Origin: Pelotomaculum terephthalicicum JT
Lineage (GTDB): Bacteria; Bacillota; Desulfotomaculia; Desulfotomaculales; Pelotomaculaceae
Reading direction: 5' to 3'
Assembly: GCF_022410535.1 (NCBI RefSeq)
Contig: NZ_JAKNBL010000031.1
Location: 1 to 36,066 of the forward strand
DNA: 36,066 nucleotides
Of this stretch, positions 7,415 to 14,302 are shown piece after piece (within the stretch, counting starts at the first letter, position 1; every line of letters begins with the position of its first letter). The notes beneath the pieces are model-generated. The model was given only the letters and a program-made list of their open reading frames with translations, had not been told where the DNA came from and did not search any database. Both the position numbers and the translations under genes were made by a program.

Positions 7415-8833
7415 TTAACCCTTGACTTTTATTTGCAGGTTTCTTATGAATCTTACAGACGGCAGCTCGTATTTGTTTGAAGCGACGATATCGCCAACCG
7501 GTTCAACGCGGTAAAAGCTGTCTCTGTCACTGGATGCAATTACAGCCAGCGCGGAAAGAATATAGGCCATGTCATTTTCAACATGCATATCCTTTGTATA
7601 GGCTATATCAGCGTTTTCCAGCAGCTTTTCCATATACGTACGAACGTTTTTCTTACTATAGGGACTGTTTATTGTAGCTCCAAACTCATCCAGAGCCTTG
7701 CGACTGAGATCAACGGATTCCTCGCTTATCAGTACAGGATCGCGCTTTTCCCTCTTTCCAGGCCGGCGCTGTGAATAAAGGCTTCCTTCTCCCATCCAGG
7801 ATTGTTCAAAAATCTGAAAAACAGGCTGAATTCTATCCGTAAGCTCGGCGGCTTTCGAGGTGTCGGAAAGCGCGTTAAGCAGGTAAACCAAATTGCCCCG
7901 AACCGTCTGATCATTATTGGAAAGGCTCTCAATTTTCTGTGTTGTCGCACGGGTATATCTGCGCACTTTTAAGTCTATTTCATTAAGATATTCACTTTCA
8001 AAATTCTCGTAGCTTTCCTTAACAAAAAACAGTTTGGAAACAATGTCCGCACGGCATTTTTCAAGAGAATCAAATCGTTTTTCCTGTAAAGCCCTATTTG
8101 CCATAGCGTTCAGGAGAGCATTATCTTCCAGCCAGGAATCCAAAACCTGCTGGATAGGTACCTTATACTTCGGAACAGAGTCCTTAATTTTAAGCGGACG
8201 GATATATGCTTCGACAATATGCTGTAAAAAATCATCGAAATGCATGGCAAGCACCTGATTGACGTCGCGCATGTCAATCTGCTGCTGAAAATAGCGGTTA
8301 ATATTATGATATACGGTTTTGAGCATCTTGATAAGCGCAAGAGTCTTGTCATACGCTCCGTAGAGCGCCATCATTTTTTCGTAAGCCCCCCCACCCGGAT
8401 CCTCATTGGCCATGCGGAGGGTGGAATATGTCTCATAGACAAAGGAAAAGCCGCTTGATTTATTTTCCGAGGTCAGCTCAGAAAACAGTTCGAGGATTTT
8501 GATGCTATAATCAGGCAGAATTACATATTCTTCAAAGTCGTCGCCGCGCTCAAGCTCGATCCATCCCCGTTCCTTCAGCTTGCGGATCAGAAAGCGTGCC
8601 CTTCCAGAGAGGTCCTGCGCCTCTTCTTCGGAAATCCCGTCTTCGCTGAATTCGGATCGTGCAAGCTCATCCTCCAGCCGGCTCCGAATCATGGTAAAAA
8701 AGGTGTTCTTCTGTATTTTTAGGTTTTCCCGAAATGCATCGTACAGTACGGCCAGAGCGTTGGAATATATGAGCCGATTCGGAGAAGCGAGTATGGAAAA
8801 TAGCTCGCTCGGGACTACATCAAACAGGCGCAT
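7415..8833 (-). CDS. jetA: Wadjet system kleisin-like subunit JetA (DUF3375), 3' end rewritten by an IS
   Basis: JetA is the kleisin-like (MukF-type) subunit that bridges the JetC heads in Wadjet. The 472-residue protein fits DUF3375, with an N-terminal winged-helix region, a helical middle and a C-terminal LPSVRFIR stretch. A GGGGGGTGA binding site precedes the ATG at 8833. The last codons (about NLQIKVKG and the stop) come from the right end of the IS110 element. The reconstructed original tail would read RCGNWIYRT and stop at 5997-5999, 19 bases inside jetB. The loss is small and near the C-terminus, so the protein may still work. It is the first gene of the operon; its promoter should lie in 8834-9100. 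Confidence 0.9.
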   Translation of the reverse strand: MRLFDVVPSELFSILASPNRLIYSNALAVLYDAFRENLKIQKNTFFTMIRSRLEDELARSEFSEDGISEEEAQDLSGRARFLIRKLKERGWIELERGDDFEEYVILPDYSIKILELFSELTSENKSSGFSFVYETYSTLRMANEDPGGGAYEKMMALYGAYDKTLALIKMLKTVYHNINRYFQQQIDMRDVNQVLAMHFDDFLQHIVEAYIRPLKIKDSVPKYKVPIQQVLDSWLEDNALLNAMANRALQEKRFDSLEKCRADIVSKLFFVKESYENFESEYLNEIDLKVRRYTRATTQKIESLSNNDQTVRGNLVYLLNALSDTSKAAELTDRIQPVFQIFEQSWMGEGSLYSQRRPGKREKRDPVLISEESVDLSRKALDEFGATINSPYSKKNVRTYMEKLLENADIAYTKDMHVENDMAYILSALAVIASSDRDSFYRVEPVGDIVASNKYELPSVRFIRNLQIKVKG

Positions 8834-9137
8834 AGATTCACCCCCCGGTTACGGTCATATAGCTAAATTTAAAAGTATTATTTTGTTATAAAAAGTAAAT
8901 TATTGCTATTATGAAATTATTTTAGCACAGCATAAGTTACTTGTCATTATTGATGGCCTTTGACACTGAATTTCGATCGATTTAAGTGACCTGCGATCCA
9001 CCTGGGACGTGGTAAAATGAAAGTTGTATAATTTCTGAGTAGAGTATTTATCTTAGATTAATGTTATAATTTGAACGAAAAACAGAATATATTTAAAACT
9101 AAGTAGTCAAAGTTAAAATATTAAAGGAGCATCCAAT
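8834..9137. other. Divergent intergenic region between jetA and the AbrB remnant
   Basis: About 300 bases of AT-rich DNA without a gene. It should carry the jet operon promoter (minus strand) and the promoter of the AbrB-like gene (plus strand). TATAAT boxes on the plus strand occur at 9027-9032 and 9065-9070, but neither has a convincing -35 box. No operator repeats were found. Confidence 0.4.
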
Positions 9138-9354
9138 ATGGATATCGCCAAAATTACAAATGGAGGGCAGATTACAATCCCAATTAATATTCGCAAGAAG
9201 CTCGGCCTAAAAGATGGAGATAAAGTGATCTTTATTGAGGATGGGGGAAAACATTATATTTGCCAATGTAGCCAAAGCAGCTTTTTCGAATATGCAAAAG
9301 GCGTTTGATGGAGAAGCGAAAAAGCTGGGCCTGAAAACCGAACAGGATGTTCGC
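9138..9354 (+). pseudogene. Frameshifted, truncated AbrB/MazE-type antitoxin
   Basis: From the ATG at 9138 (AAAGGAG at 9123-9129) the reading is MDIAKITNGGQITIPINIRK followed by KLGLKDGDKVIFIEDGGK. This is a typical SpoVT/AbrB swapped-hairpin DNA-binding domain. After a G/A-rich run near 9241-9251 the original reading continues in the next frame (ANVAKAAFSNMQKAFDGEAK, then KLGLKTEQDV). The starting frame instead stops at 9308. The 3' end is missing and the sequence changes abruptly into a recombinase at about 9355. Such genes normally precede a PIN-domain toxin, which is absent here. This is a broken antitoxin. Confidence 0.75.
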
Positions 9355-10456
9355 GCGGAAGCTGCGGGAGGCCGGCATTAAGACGGCCTTCTACATGAAG
9401 CAGTGGTCCAACACGGTCATTCTGCGGGTGCTACGCAACGAAAAATATTGCGGCGACCTCGTCTAGAAAAAGACCTTCACCCCCAACTATTTGAACCACG
9501 AGAAGAAATACAACCGCGGCGAGGAAGAGTTTGTTATCCTGCGCGACCATCACGAACCCATTATCAGCCGGGAGCTGTTCGAGAAAGCCCAGGCCTAGCT
9601 TGCCCGGCGCTCCCTTAGTGACGACCAGAAAGCTAAACACTCCAACCGCTACTGCTTCTCAGGTAAAATCAAGTGCGGCGTCTGTGGCTGCTCCTTTGTG
9701 TCCCGCAGCAAAAAGCGCAAGGATGGAAGCGTCTATAAGGCGTGGCGGTGTTATGAAGGGGCGAAAAACGGTGCCCCCCACGTTGATAAGGCTGGGGATC
9801 AGGTCGGCTGCTCCTGTATGTCCATCAACGACGAGGATGCCAAACTGATGCTGCAGGAAGTGATAAAAAGTCTCAAGCTGGATCAGCGGAAGATCATCGA
9901 CAACCTGACCGGCATCATCCAAAAAGTGATTGGCACAGATGGCCCGAACAACAAAAGCGAGAGCATACAGGCCAGAATCGCCCAGGTTTCCGACAAAAAA
10001 CAGCGGTTGCTGGAACTGTATTTAAGCAAGGATATCTCCAAAAAGAATTTCCAGGAGATGAACGCAAAGTACGAGGCCGAGGTCGATAGGCGGCAGTCGC
10101 TGCTTCGAGAAAACAAGGATGCTTTACTCGCAGAAATTTCATCAGTCTTGGAGGGAATCGTAGAAAAAGGAGAATGGGACGATATCTTTTACCGCCACGT
10201 CCTGGATAAAGTGGTGGTTTACAACGACAACAAACTGGATATCCGGCTCAATCTTTTCCCCGCAAAATGGCGGTTTGCGGCCGTCTCCGGCGAGCATCGT
10301 CATTTTGATGCCTCATTACCTACTCCTAACATAGATCCCTTCATCAAAATAATCAAAAACGTGAGACCAGTTTTTTTCATGATACCAAGCCAAGGCACAG
10401 CTCTCCCATTTTACATATCAGCATACCGAGAGTTTTTTTACCATCCATCAGGATGA
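9355..10456 (+). pseudogene. Large serine recombinase, missing its catalytic domain, with two amber codons
   Basis: One frame reads KLREAGIKTAFYMKQWSNT, then VILRVLRNEKYCGDLV and PIISRELFEKAQA. It continues with the zinc ribbon (IKCGVCGCSF, then WRCYE and VGCSC), a long coiled coil, and the closing DDIFYRHVLDKVVVYN. This is the recombinase/zinc-ribbon/coil half of a TnpX/Tn4451-type large serine recombinase. The N-terminal catalytic serine domain is absent. TAG codons interrupt the frame at 9464-9466 and 9596-9598. Both sit where the family is expected to have glutamine, consistent with CAG to TAG changes. The frame ends at 10456 and overlaps the toxin gene on the other strand; its last 100 bases are probably not original. 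Confidence 0.8.
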
Positions 10457-11289
10457 ATCCCTTGCCATATATCTTGAGCTATCGGGTAAAGCCTATTATT
10501 TTCATTTATCCCCCAACGCCTTCCACTCAGACCCGTCCGCGAATGGTCCTCTGCCTTCGCGGGAAAAGCGTTATTCTCATCAATGTTTTCCACAAACGGA
10601 GCCTGCCAATGTTCAGTATACTGATCTCCGGGATTAATAGCCGTCACGCCATTCGCTGAGAGTGCGGCATTACATCTTTTGCAAATGGGCTGACTTGCAG
10701 CTATGTCACTTCCGGCTCCATGATCCATAAGAGCCATCATTTCAGCGTGATACCCGGTACCAGGGCTTTGGTCCCATCTTAATGTAACATTATCATATTC
10801 TTCTATTAATTCACTCATCCCTGCCAAGGAGCTTTGCGCATAAATATTGTAGTCATTACCATCTTTTGCAACAGCTACCGTACTGCGTGAATTATCTCCA
10901 GCAAGTGTTTCTGCAAAGGTTTGCATATCAGCCCGTCTTAATCTTCTCATCTGCATTACTTGCAGTTTTACATATTCGTCTTCGCAAACTCCCACTCTCT
11001 GCATTGCGCTTTCCTGTTTCATTTGCAGCTCTTCTTCATCTTCTTCGGAATCCATTCGTTGCACAGGTTGCCCGATTGTCCGTTGTTGAAGTTGAGACTT
11101 TAAGAGTTGTATTACTGCCTTATTGCCAATCGTGCGCTGCAGCTGTAAAATTCCTTGCGGAGACATTAATAAATCACGGTTTACGGCTCTTGGCAAAGAG
11201 CTTGCTCCCGCTTTTTTAGCTTTATTAATCTTATCTAATGAAGCTTGCTGTACTTTATCCGGATTTGTCTTTGAGGAATGAGTAAACAT
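10438..11289 (-). CDS. Deaminase-fold toxin with an injection-system effector-like N-terminus
   Basis: A 283-residue protein. The N-terminal third (QGILQLQRTIGNKAVIQLL, then VQRMDSEEDEEELQMK) resembles the leader of DUF4157-type and other extracellular contractile injection system cargo. The C-terminal domain has zinc-dependent nucleotide/nucleic-acid deaminase motifs: HAE at 181-183, with Glu183 as proton shuttle, and P-x-C-x-x-C at 201-206. This matches polymorphic-toxin deaminases, some of which deaminate DNA or RNA. AGGAGG precedes the ATG by about 6 bases. No immunity gene and no phage-tail-like genes are next to it, so it is an orphan effector. Substrate and targets are unknown. Confidence 0.7.
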   Translation of the reverse strand: MFTHSSKTNPDKVQQASLDKINKAKKAGASSLPRAVNRDLLMSPQGILQLQRTIGNKAVIQLLKSQLQQRTIGQPVQRMDSEEDEEELQMKQESAMQRVGVCEDEYVKLQVMQMRRLRRADMQTFAETLAGDNSRSTVAVAKDGNDYNIYAQSSLAGMSELIEEYDNVTLRWDQSPGTGYHAEMMALMDHGAGSDIAASQPICKRCNAALSANGVTAINPGDQYTEHWQAPFVENIDENNAFPAKAEDHSRTGLSGRRWGINENNRLYPIAQDIWQGIHPDGW

Positions 11290-11570
11290 GATTGTCCTCC
11301 TACCAGATATATGACAACTTTACAATATTCACATTTGTATTCGACAATCAAGCTGCAGCTCCTTCTTTAGGTTAGTAAAATATGTAACGGACCGGTATGC
11401 CTCCCATATTTGAAGAGGAGAAAGAAAAGAACTCTATAATAAACATTTTAGGAATATGAACCACAGATAAGCGCCAGTATTAACCATCCCTCAAAATAAA
11501 GGATTTTTATTAATCACGTGTAATTAATAAGTAAAATATATTAAATAAACAGGAAGGATGTGATATCGGT

Positions 11571-11759
11571 ATGTTTTGGTGGATTGCCGCTGTTGCAGTA
11601 TGGTTAATATCAGCAGCTTGAATTTTTTATATCATGGCGGACGTGTTCCGCGGTAAATCCTCTGTTTTGAGTGCTAAATTATGGCCTGGATATATGTTTC
11701 ATGGTGTTACTGCTATTTTAGTCATTGTTTTTATCTTTAAGGCGTTAAATGTAAATTAA
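11571..11759 (+). CDS. Candidate small membrane selenoprotein A (in-frame TGA at codon 17)
   Basis: From the ATG at 11571 the frame is open for 62 codons to TAA at 11757-11759, except for one TGA at 11619-11621. Read as selenocysteine (U) it gives MFWWIAAVAVWLISAA-U-I, then FYIMADVFRG, a polar stretch, LWPGYMFH and a second hydrophobic segment ending KALNVN. That is two predicted membrane helices. AGGATGTGAT (11555-11564), one base off the anti-Shine-Dalgarno complement, lies 6 bases upstream. The next gene downstream aligns with it, with its TGA at the same place (U-I-x-x-I-M-x-x-V-F and LW...FH). The alternative is a nonsense-mutated pseudogene. The upstream 280 bases hold AT-rich DNA and no other gene. 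Confidence 0.62.
11637..11651 (+). promoter_or_regulatory. SECIS-like hairpin of candidate selenoprotein A
   Basis: A perfect 5-bp stem, GCGGA/TCCGC, with loop CGTGT starts 15 bases after the in-frame TGA; the loop starts 20 bases after it. Bacterial SECIS elements are small hairpins just downstream of the UGA, with a G/U-containing apical loop at about this distance, and lie inside the coding sequence as here. Confidence 0.5.
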
Positions 11760-11792
11760 GAATATACTTATTAATTACAGGAGGCGTTAAAT

Positions 11793-11978
11793 TTGTTGAA
11801 AATAGCTGGTTACATACTCCTACTATTTGGCCTTATTTGAATTATCACGATAATGGGAGGGGTTTTCTCCCACACATATACCAGCATCAATCAATTATGG
11901 GGTGCGTTTGCTTTCCATTTTATTGCTATGATTTTGGGCTTATTGTGCATTGCTAGAAGTATCAACACCCAGAAATAG
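11793..11978 (+). CDS. Candidate small membrane selenoprotein B (in-frame TGA at codon 16)
   Basis: The start is probably the TTG at 11793, with AGGAGG at 11779-11784 eight bases upstream; a second TTG at 11796 is possible. The frame runs 61 codons to TAG at 11976-11978, with one TGA at 11838-11840. Read with selenocysteine it gives MLKIAGYILLLFGLI-U-I, then ITIMGGVF, a polar loop, LWGAFAFH and a hydrophobic helix ending SINTQK. It is 33 bases downstream of candidate A, likely co-transcribed, and is its paralogue. Both proteins would carry U inside or at the edge of the first membrane helix. I do not recognise the family, and a redox or metal-binding role would be guesswork. Confidence 0.62.
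11854..11872 (+). promoter_or_regulatory. SECIS-like hairpin of candidate selenoprotein B
   Basis: A perfect 6-bp stem, TGGGAG/CTCCCA, with a 7-base loop (GGGTTTT) starts 13 bases after the TGA; the loop starts 19 bases after it. Geometry and a G/U-rich loop match the hairpin in the upstream paralogue although the stem bases differ. That suggests the structure, rather than the sequence, is kept. Confidence 0.55.
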
Positions 11979-12067
11979 GTTTCATAATCTACAACTCTTT
12001 CAATAGTTAAAGGTTCAATTGGTTCCTCTATGCTTATATCGCCGGTTATAAACCGTTTTCCCGCCAT
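11891..12067 (-). CDS. Short hypothetical ORF, possibly a truncated gene
   Basis: Fifty-eight codons from the ATG at 12067, with GGGAGG six bases upstream on the minus strand. The first 30 residues (MAGKRFITGDISIEEPIEPL then TIERVVDYET) look like real protein. The rest runs antisense through the tail of candidate selenoprotein B and looks like noise. It may be the surviving start of a longer gene. I do not recognise it. Confidence 0.3.
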   Translation of the reverse strand: MAGKRFITGDISIEEPIEPLTIERVVDYETYFWVLILLAMHNKPKIIAIKWKANAPHN

Positions 12068-12087
12068 CCCCTGCCTCCCTTATATGC

Positions 12088-12147
12088 CAATGGTTCGGAG
12101 CGTCATTGTTCTCCCAACAACGATGCATAGGCCTCAAAGAACCATTG
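12088..12147 (-). other. Long hairpin directly upstream of the short minus-strand ORF
   Basis: A perfect 9-bp outer stem (CAATGGTTC at 12088-12096 with GAACCATTG at 12139-12147) encloses a second stem around 12101-12124. The inner stem pairs better on the minus strand, where G-U pairs close it. It ends about 20 bases before the ATG at 12067, so it could be a leader structure. It could equally be a small palindromic insertion. Confidence 0.4.
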
Positions 12148-12256
12148 CTTTACGATGATAGATCAAGCCATTCAGTGCGAAAACTCACCCTAACCGTATG
12201 AAATTCTGTAGTTCCTATATAACCTTGCCTCAATTTTCAATACCTCAAGCCTCCTT

Positions 12257-12308
12257 GCCCGGTCTGCCGGCGCTCCAGGTACGGTAAACCCGGGCAGATT
12301 TTTTGCCC
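12257..12308 (+). promoter_or_regulatory. Two mutually exclusive hairpins upstream of the 32-residue peptide gene
   Basis: GCCCGG at 12257-12262 can pair with CCGGGC at 12290-12295. The same 12292-12296 bases (GGGCA) can instead pair with TGCCC at 12304-12308 across a T-rich loop. Competing pairings of this kind are typical of attenuators, and the next plus-strand gene starts 112 bases later. The minus strand of 12190-12330 also reads as a short open frame (ESAWAKNLPGF...) without a start, so this may instead be a gene fragment. Otherwise 12148-12420 shows nothing. Confidence 0.25.
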
Positions 12309-12420
12309 AGGCACTCTCGCCTCTTTAGAAAAGTTTTATTCTTACCTAATTGCCATCCCGGCGCCTCCCCGTTTTATCTCCTTCTCTTTTGGGCATCATA
12401 TCTATAAAAAGGAGATCTCA

Positions 12421-12519
12421 ATGAGCGATCTACTTCATCATCATTGGGCGCTGGTTCTCGTCGTCGCTTGGTTTGTGGCCTTACACCTCATATTGTGGCA
12501 TGAAACCCGCAAATTATAG
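12421..12519 (+). CDS. 32-residue single-span membrane peptide
   Basis: The ATG at 12421 is preceded by AAAGGAG (12408-12414) at an ideal 6-base distance and followed by 32 codons to TAG. The peptide has a histidine-rich N-terminus (MSDLLHHHW), one hydrophobic helix (ALVLVVAWFVALHLILW) and a charged C-terminus (HETRKL). Size and layout resemble the small accessory subunits of membrane complexes (CydX-, KdpF- or CcoQ-like), but no family is recognised and no partner gene is adjacent. Such genes are usually missed by gene callers. Confidence 0.5.
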   Translation: MSDLLHHHWALVLVVAWFVALHLILWHETRKL

Positions 12520-12577
12520 TGGCTGGATCATCTTCCCAAAATACTGCATAGCCCGCTCAGCAGCGTCTTTCAATTTC

Positions 12578-12628
12578 ATACCACGAAGGTATTTCACCAT
12601 AAGGAATGGCGGTGTTTCGTGGTTTTCT
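12578..12628 (+). repeat. Dispersed hairpin element, copy 1
   Basis: The outer arms CCACGAA (12581-12587) and TTCGTGG (12616-12622) pair perfectly, the inner arms CCAT/ATGG form a second stem, and a TTTTC tail follows. The conserved frame is ATACCACGAAGGTATTTC on the 5' side and TTTCGTGGTTTTC on the 3' side, shared nearly base for base with copy 2 at 19387. It follows the 32-residue peptide gene by about 60 bases and could act as its terminator. Confidence 0.7.
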
Positions 12629-12636
12629 TCATATCA

Positions 12637-14127
12637 TCAGCTCACTTTTTGACCGGCAAGCGCATTCTTCATTTCCTTGACCGCGAGTTCTTCATTAACC
12701 TTGCTGACATAGCTGACAGGCATATCTCTTTTTCTCGCTTCATTAATGACCCGGTAATATAGCTTGTGTCCTATGTGCCTTGCAAAAATGAACACGTGGC
12801 CCACACCGTCCAGCAGTCTGGGATCAAAGTTTTCCGATGTTAGAAATATAAAGTGGGGATACCGCTCCTTCATCTTACGCTGCCAGCGCTCGAACCCGCC
12901 GGCCACCGCCGCTTTTATACCGTCCATGACGGCTTCTTCCTGCAGGTCAGGCACATCCGGCGCATCATCATTATTCAGCGAAAACATCAAACTGCGCAGC
13001 GCTATAAGCTCCTTCTCTTTTTGTTTTTCCACCAGCAGCTGATTTTCCAGTTCTCTAATCTTCTTTCCCATTTCCGCCATCTTTCTGGAGTACATGTTGT
13101 CCAGATTATCTCTCAGTTCGGCAACCTGCCTTTTAAACTGTTCAGCCTGAGCCTTGTAGTATTCTCTTTCTCCGATAACAGCTTCAACAGCTTTTTCATA
13201 AAACTCCGCGTCTATATATGTCCCGTCTTTGCTGCTGCGAAAGTAATGTTCTTTAGCAGCCTTATAAGCTTTCAGGAGCCCTCTGAACAGAAGTCCCGAA
13301 ACCAGGTACCTTGCGGCTTCAGATATACTCTTGCGATTAAAGGCGGATAAATACGCTCCGAGAATTTCTTCTATGTCAGCGGCCGATATTGCGATGCCAT
13401 CGAATATACGGCTGCTGTTCATTTCTTCAACGTCACATAATCTCTCGAAGAAAAAAACGTGCTTGGCCAGCTCATCATCCGCAAGCCGGAATACTGAATC
13501 CAGGGAACTTATCTCTCCAAACTTTTTACGTATTTGCAGCCTTAATTCACGGACATTTTTCTGCAAAGCCATTTCCATATTCTGATGGCAGAACACACCC
13601 GGGTTGCTTTGCTCCCTCACCATCAGCCGCCCGTGCAGCACACGGCAGACAAACTCAAACAGGGGATCCGCTTCCACCTCTTTTCCCCACAGGTTTGCCA
13701 TACAAAGCAATACAACCGTCTCGGCGTTCACGCTGCTGGAGTTTCCCAGGCATTTAGTACTGTCAGCGAAAAATGACTCAAAAGAAATAACCTCACTACT
13801 GGCAAAATACTCAAAGACGTGAGGCCAGCCCTTTTTCATTATACTGACAAACTGCTCCCACACTTCGCTGTCGCCGCACTTTTTCAGGTACATCAGAATG
13901 CCGAGAGTTTTTTTAGCATATTCCTCCTGCTGAGTGGTCCCTTCGCTGACCACAGGATGCCGGTAATACTTTGAAGCACTGGCCAGCTTGAAATACTCTG
14001 TCCGCTTATCCTGATAAAGCACGTCGATATCGTGATAAATCTCCCTCTTCAGCCCAAAAGCCTCAAGCAAAAAAGGAACGAGGTCTACAACTGCCTTGCC
14101 GATGACATTCAACCCCCTGTTTTTCAA
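12637..14127 (-). CDS. Coiled-coil protein with C-terminal DUF2325 domain
   Basis: A 496-residue protein. Its mainly helical N-terminal 320 residues match nothing I know. A coiled coil of about 70 residues follows (EREYYKAQAEQFKRQVAEL to ELENQLLVEKQKEKE). The C-terminal domain resembles DUF2325: GGFERWQRKMKERYPHF, then a predicted strand-helix fold with VFIFARHIGHKLYYRVINEA. DUF2325 proteins are widespread in Firmicutes and poorly characterised. The start is uncertain. The TTG at 14127 has no good binding site, and the frame stays open upstream to about 14252 without a normal start codon, so the true 5' end may be lost or use a rare codon. Confidence 0.6.
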   Translation of the reverse strand: MKNRGLNVIGKAVVDLVPFLLEAFGLKREIYHDIDVLYQDKRTEYFKLASASKYYRHPVVSEGTTQQEEYAKKTLGILMYLKKCGDSEVWEQFVSIMKKGWPHVFEYFASSEVISFESFFADSTKCLGNSSSVNAETVVLLCMANLWGKEVEADPLFEFVCRVLHGRLMVREQSNPGVFCHQNMEMALQKNVRELRLQIRKKFGEISSLDSVFRLADDELAKHVFFFERLCDVEEMNSSRIFDGIAISAADIEEILGAYLSAFNRKSISEAARYLVSGLLFRGLLKAYKAAKEHYFRSSKDGTYIDAEFYEKAVEAVIGEREYYKAQAEQFKRQVAELRDNLDNMYSRKMAEMGKKIRELENQLLVEKQKEKELIALRSLMFSLNNDDAPDVPDLQEEAVMDGIKAAVAGGFERWQRKMKERYPHFIFLTSENFDPRLLDGVGHVFIFARHIGHKLYYRVINEARKRDMPVSYVSKVNEELAVKEMKNALAGQKVS

Positions 14128-14180
14128 AAAATCTGTGACGCCAATGAACTCATCTAGCTTCTTTCTACTAAACTGCGGGG

Positions 14181-14214
14181 CTTCGGCGGGGGATTTTACC
14201 CCCGCCGAAGTCTT
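14181..14214. terminator. Strong GC-rich hairpin downstream of the hydrogenase operon
   Basis: A 12-bp perfect core (CTTCGGCGGGGG at 14183-14194 with CCCCCGCCGAAG at 14201-14212) has a 6-base ATTTTA loop. It lies about 90 bases past the HybB stop in the direction of hydrogenase transcription and probably ends that transcript, although no clear T-run follows on the minus strand. Confidence 0.5.
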
Positions 14215-14302
14215 AACGGAGTTTTTGAAATCCGATAGAACTGCAGGCAGAGAGGTCGGCAGTTCCTAATTTCCCTGTCCTCTGCGGCGAAACCGAATGC
14301 TT

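Larger units (their letters stand above)
6030..7442 (+). mobile_element. IS110-family insertion element inside the 3' end of jetA
   Basis: An element of about 1.41 kb carries a broken IS110-type (DEDD) transposase, a structured 5' non-coding leader and a short 3' non-coding end. There are no terminal inverted repeats, as is usual for the IS110 subgroup. The ends are placed by a shared TTCTT at 6026-6030 and 7441-7445. Joining the flanks through it gives CACCTTCTTATGAATC. In the minus direction this restores a jetA reading frame that runs past the present end and overlaps jetB. The exact crossover dinucleotide inside TTCTT (CT is the likely choice) cannot be fixed from one copy. Confidence 0.78.

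Noticed and set aside
11571..11978. TGA read as tryptophan through an altered genetic code
   Set aside because: TGG is used for tryptophan throughout, including in the same small genes, and TGA terminates cbiO; recoding restricted to these two sites fits selenocysteine better.
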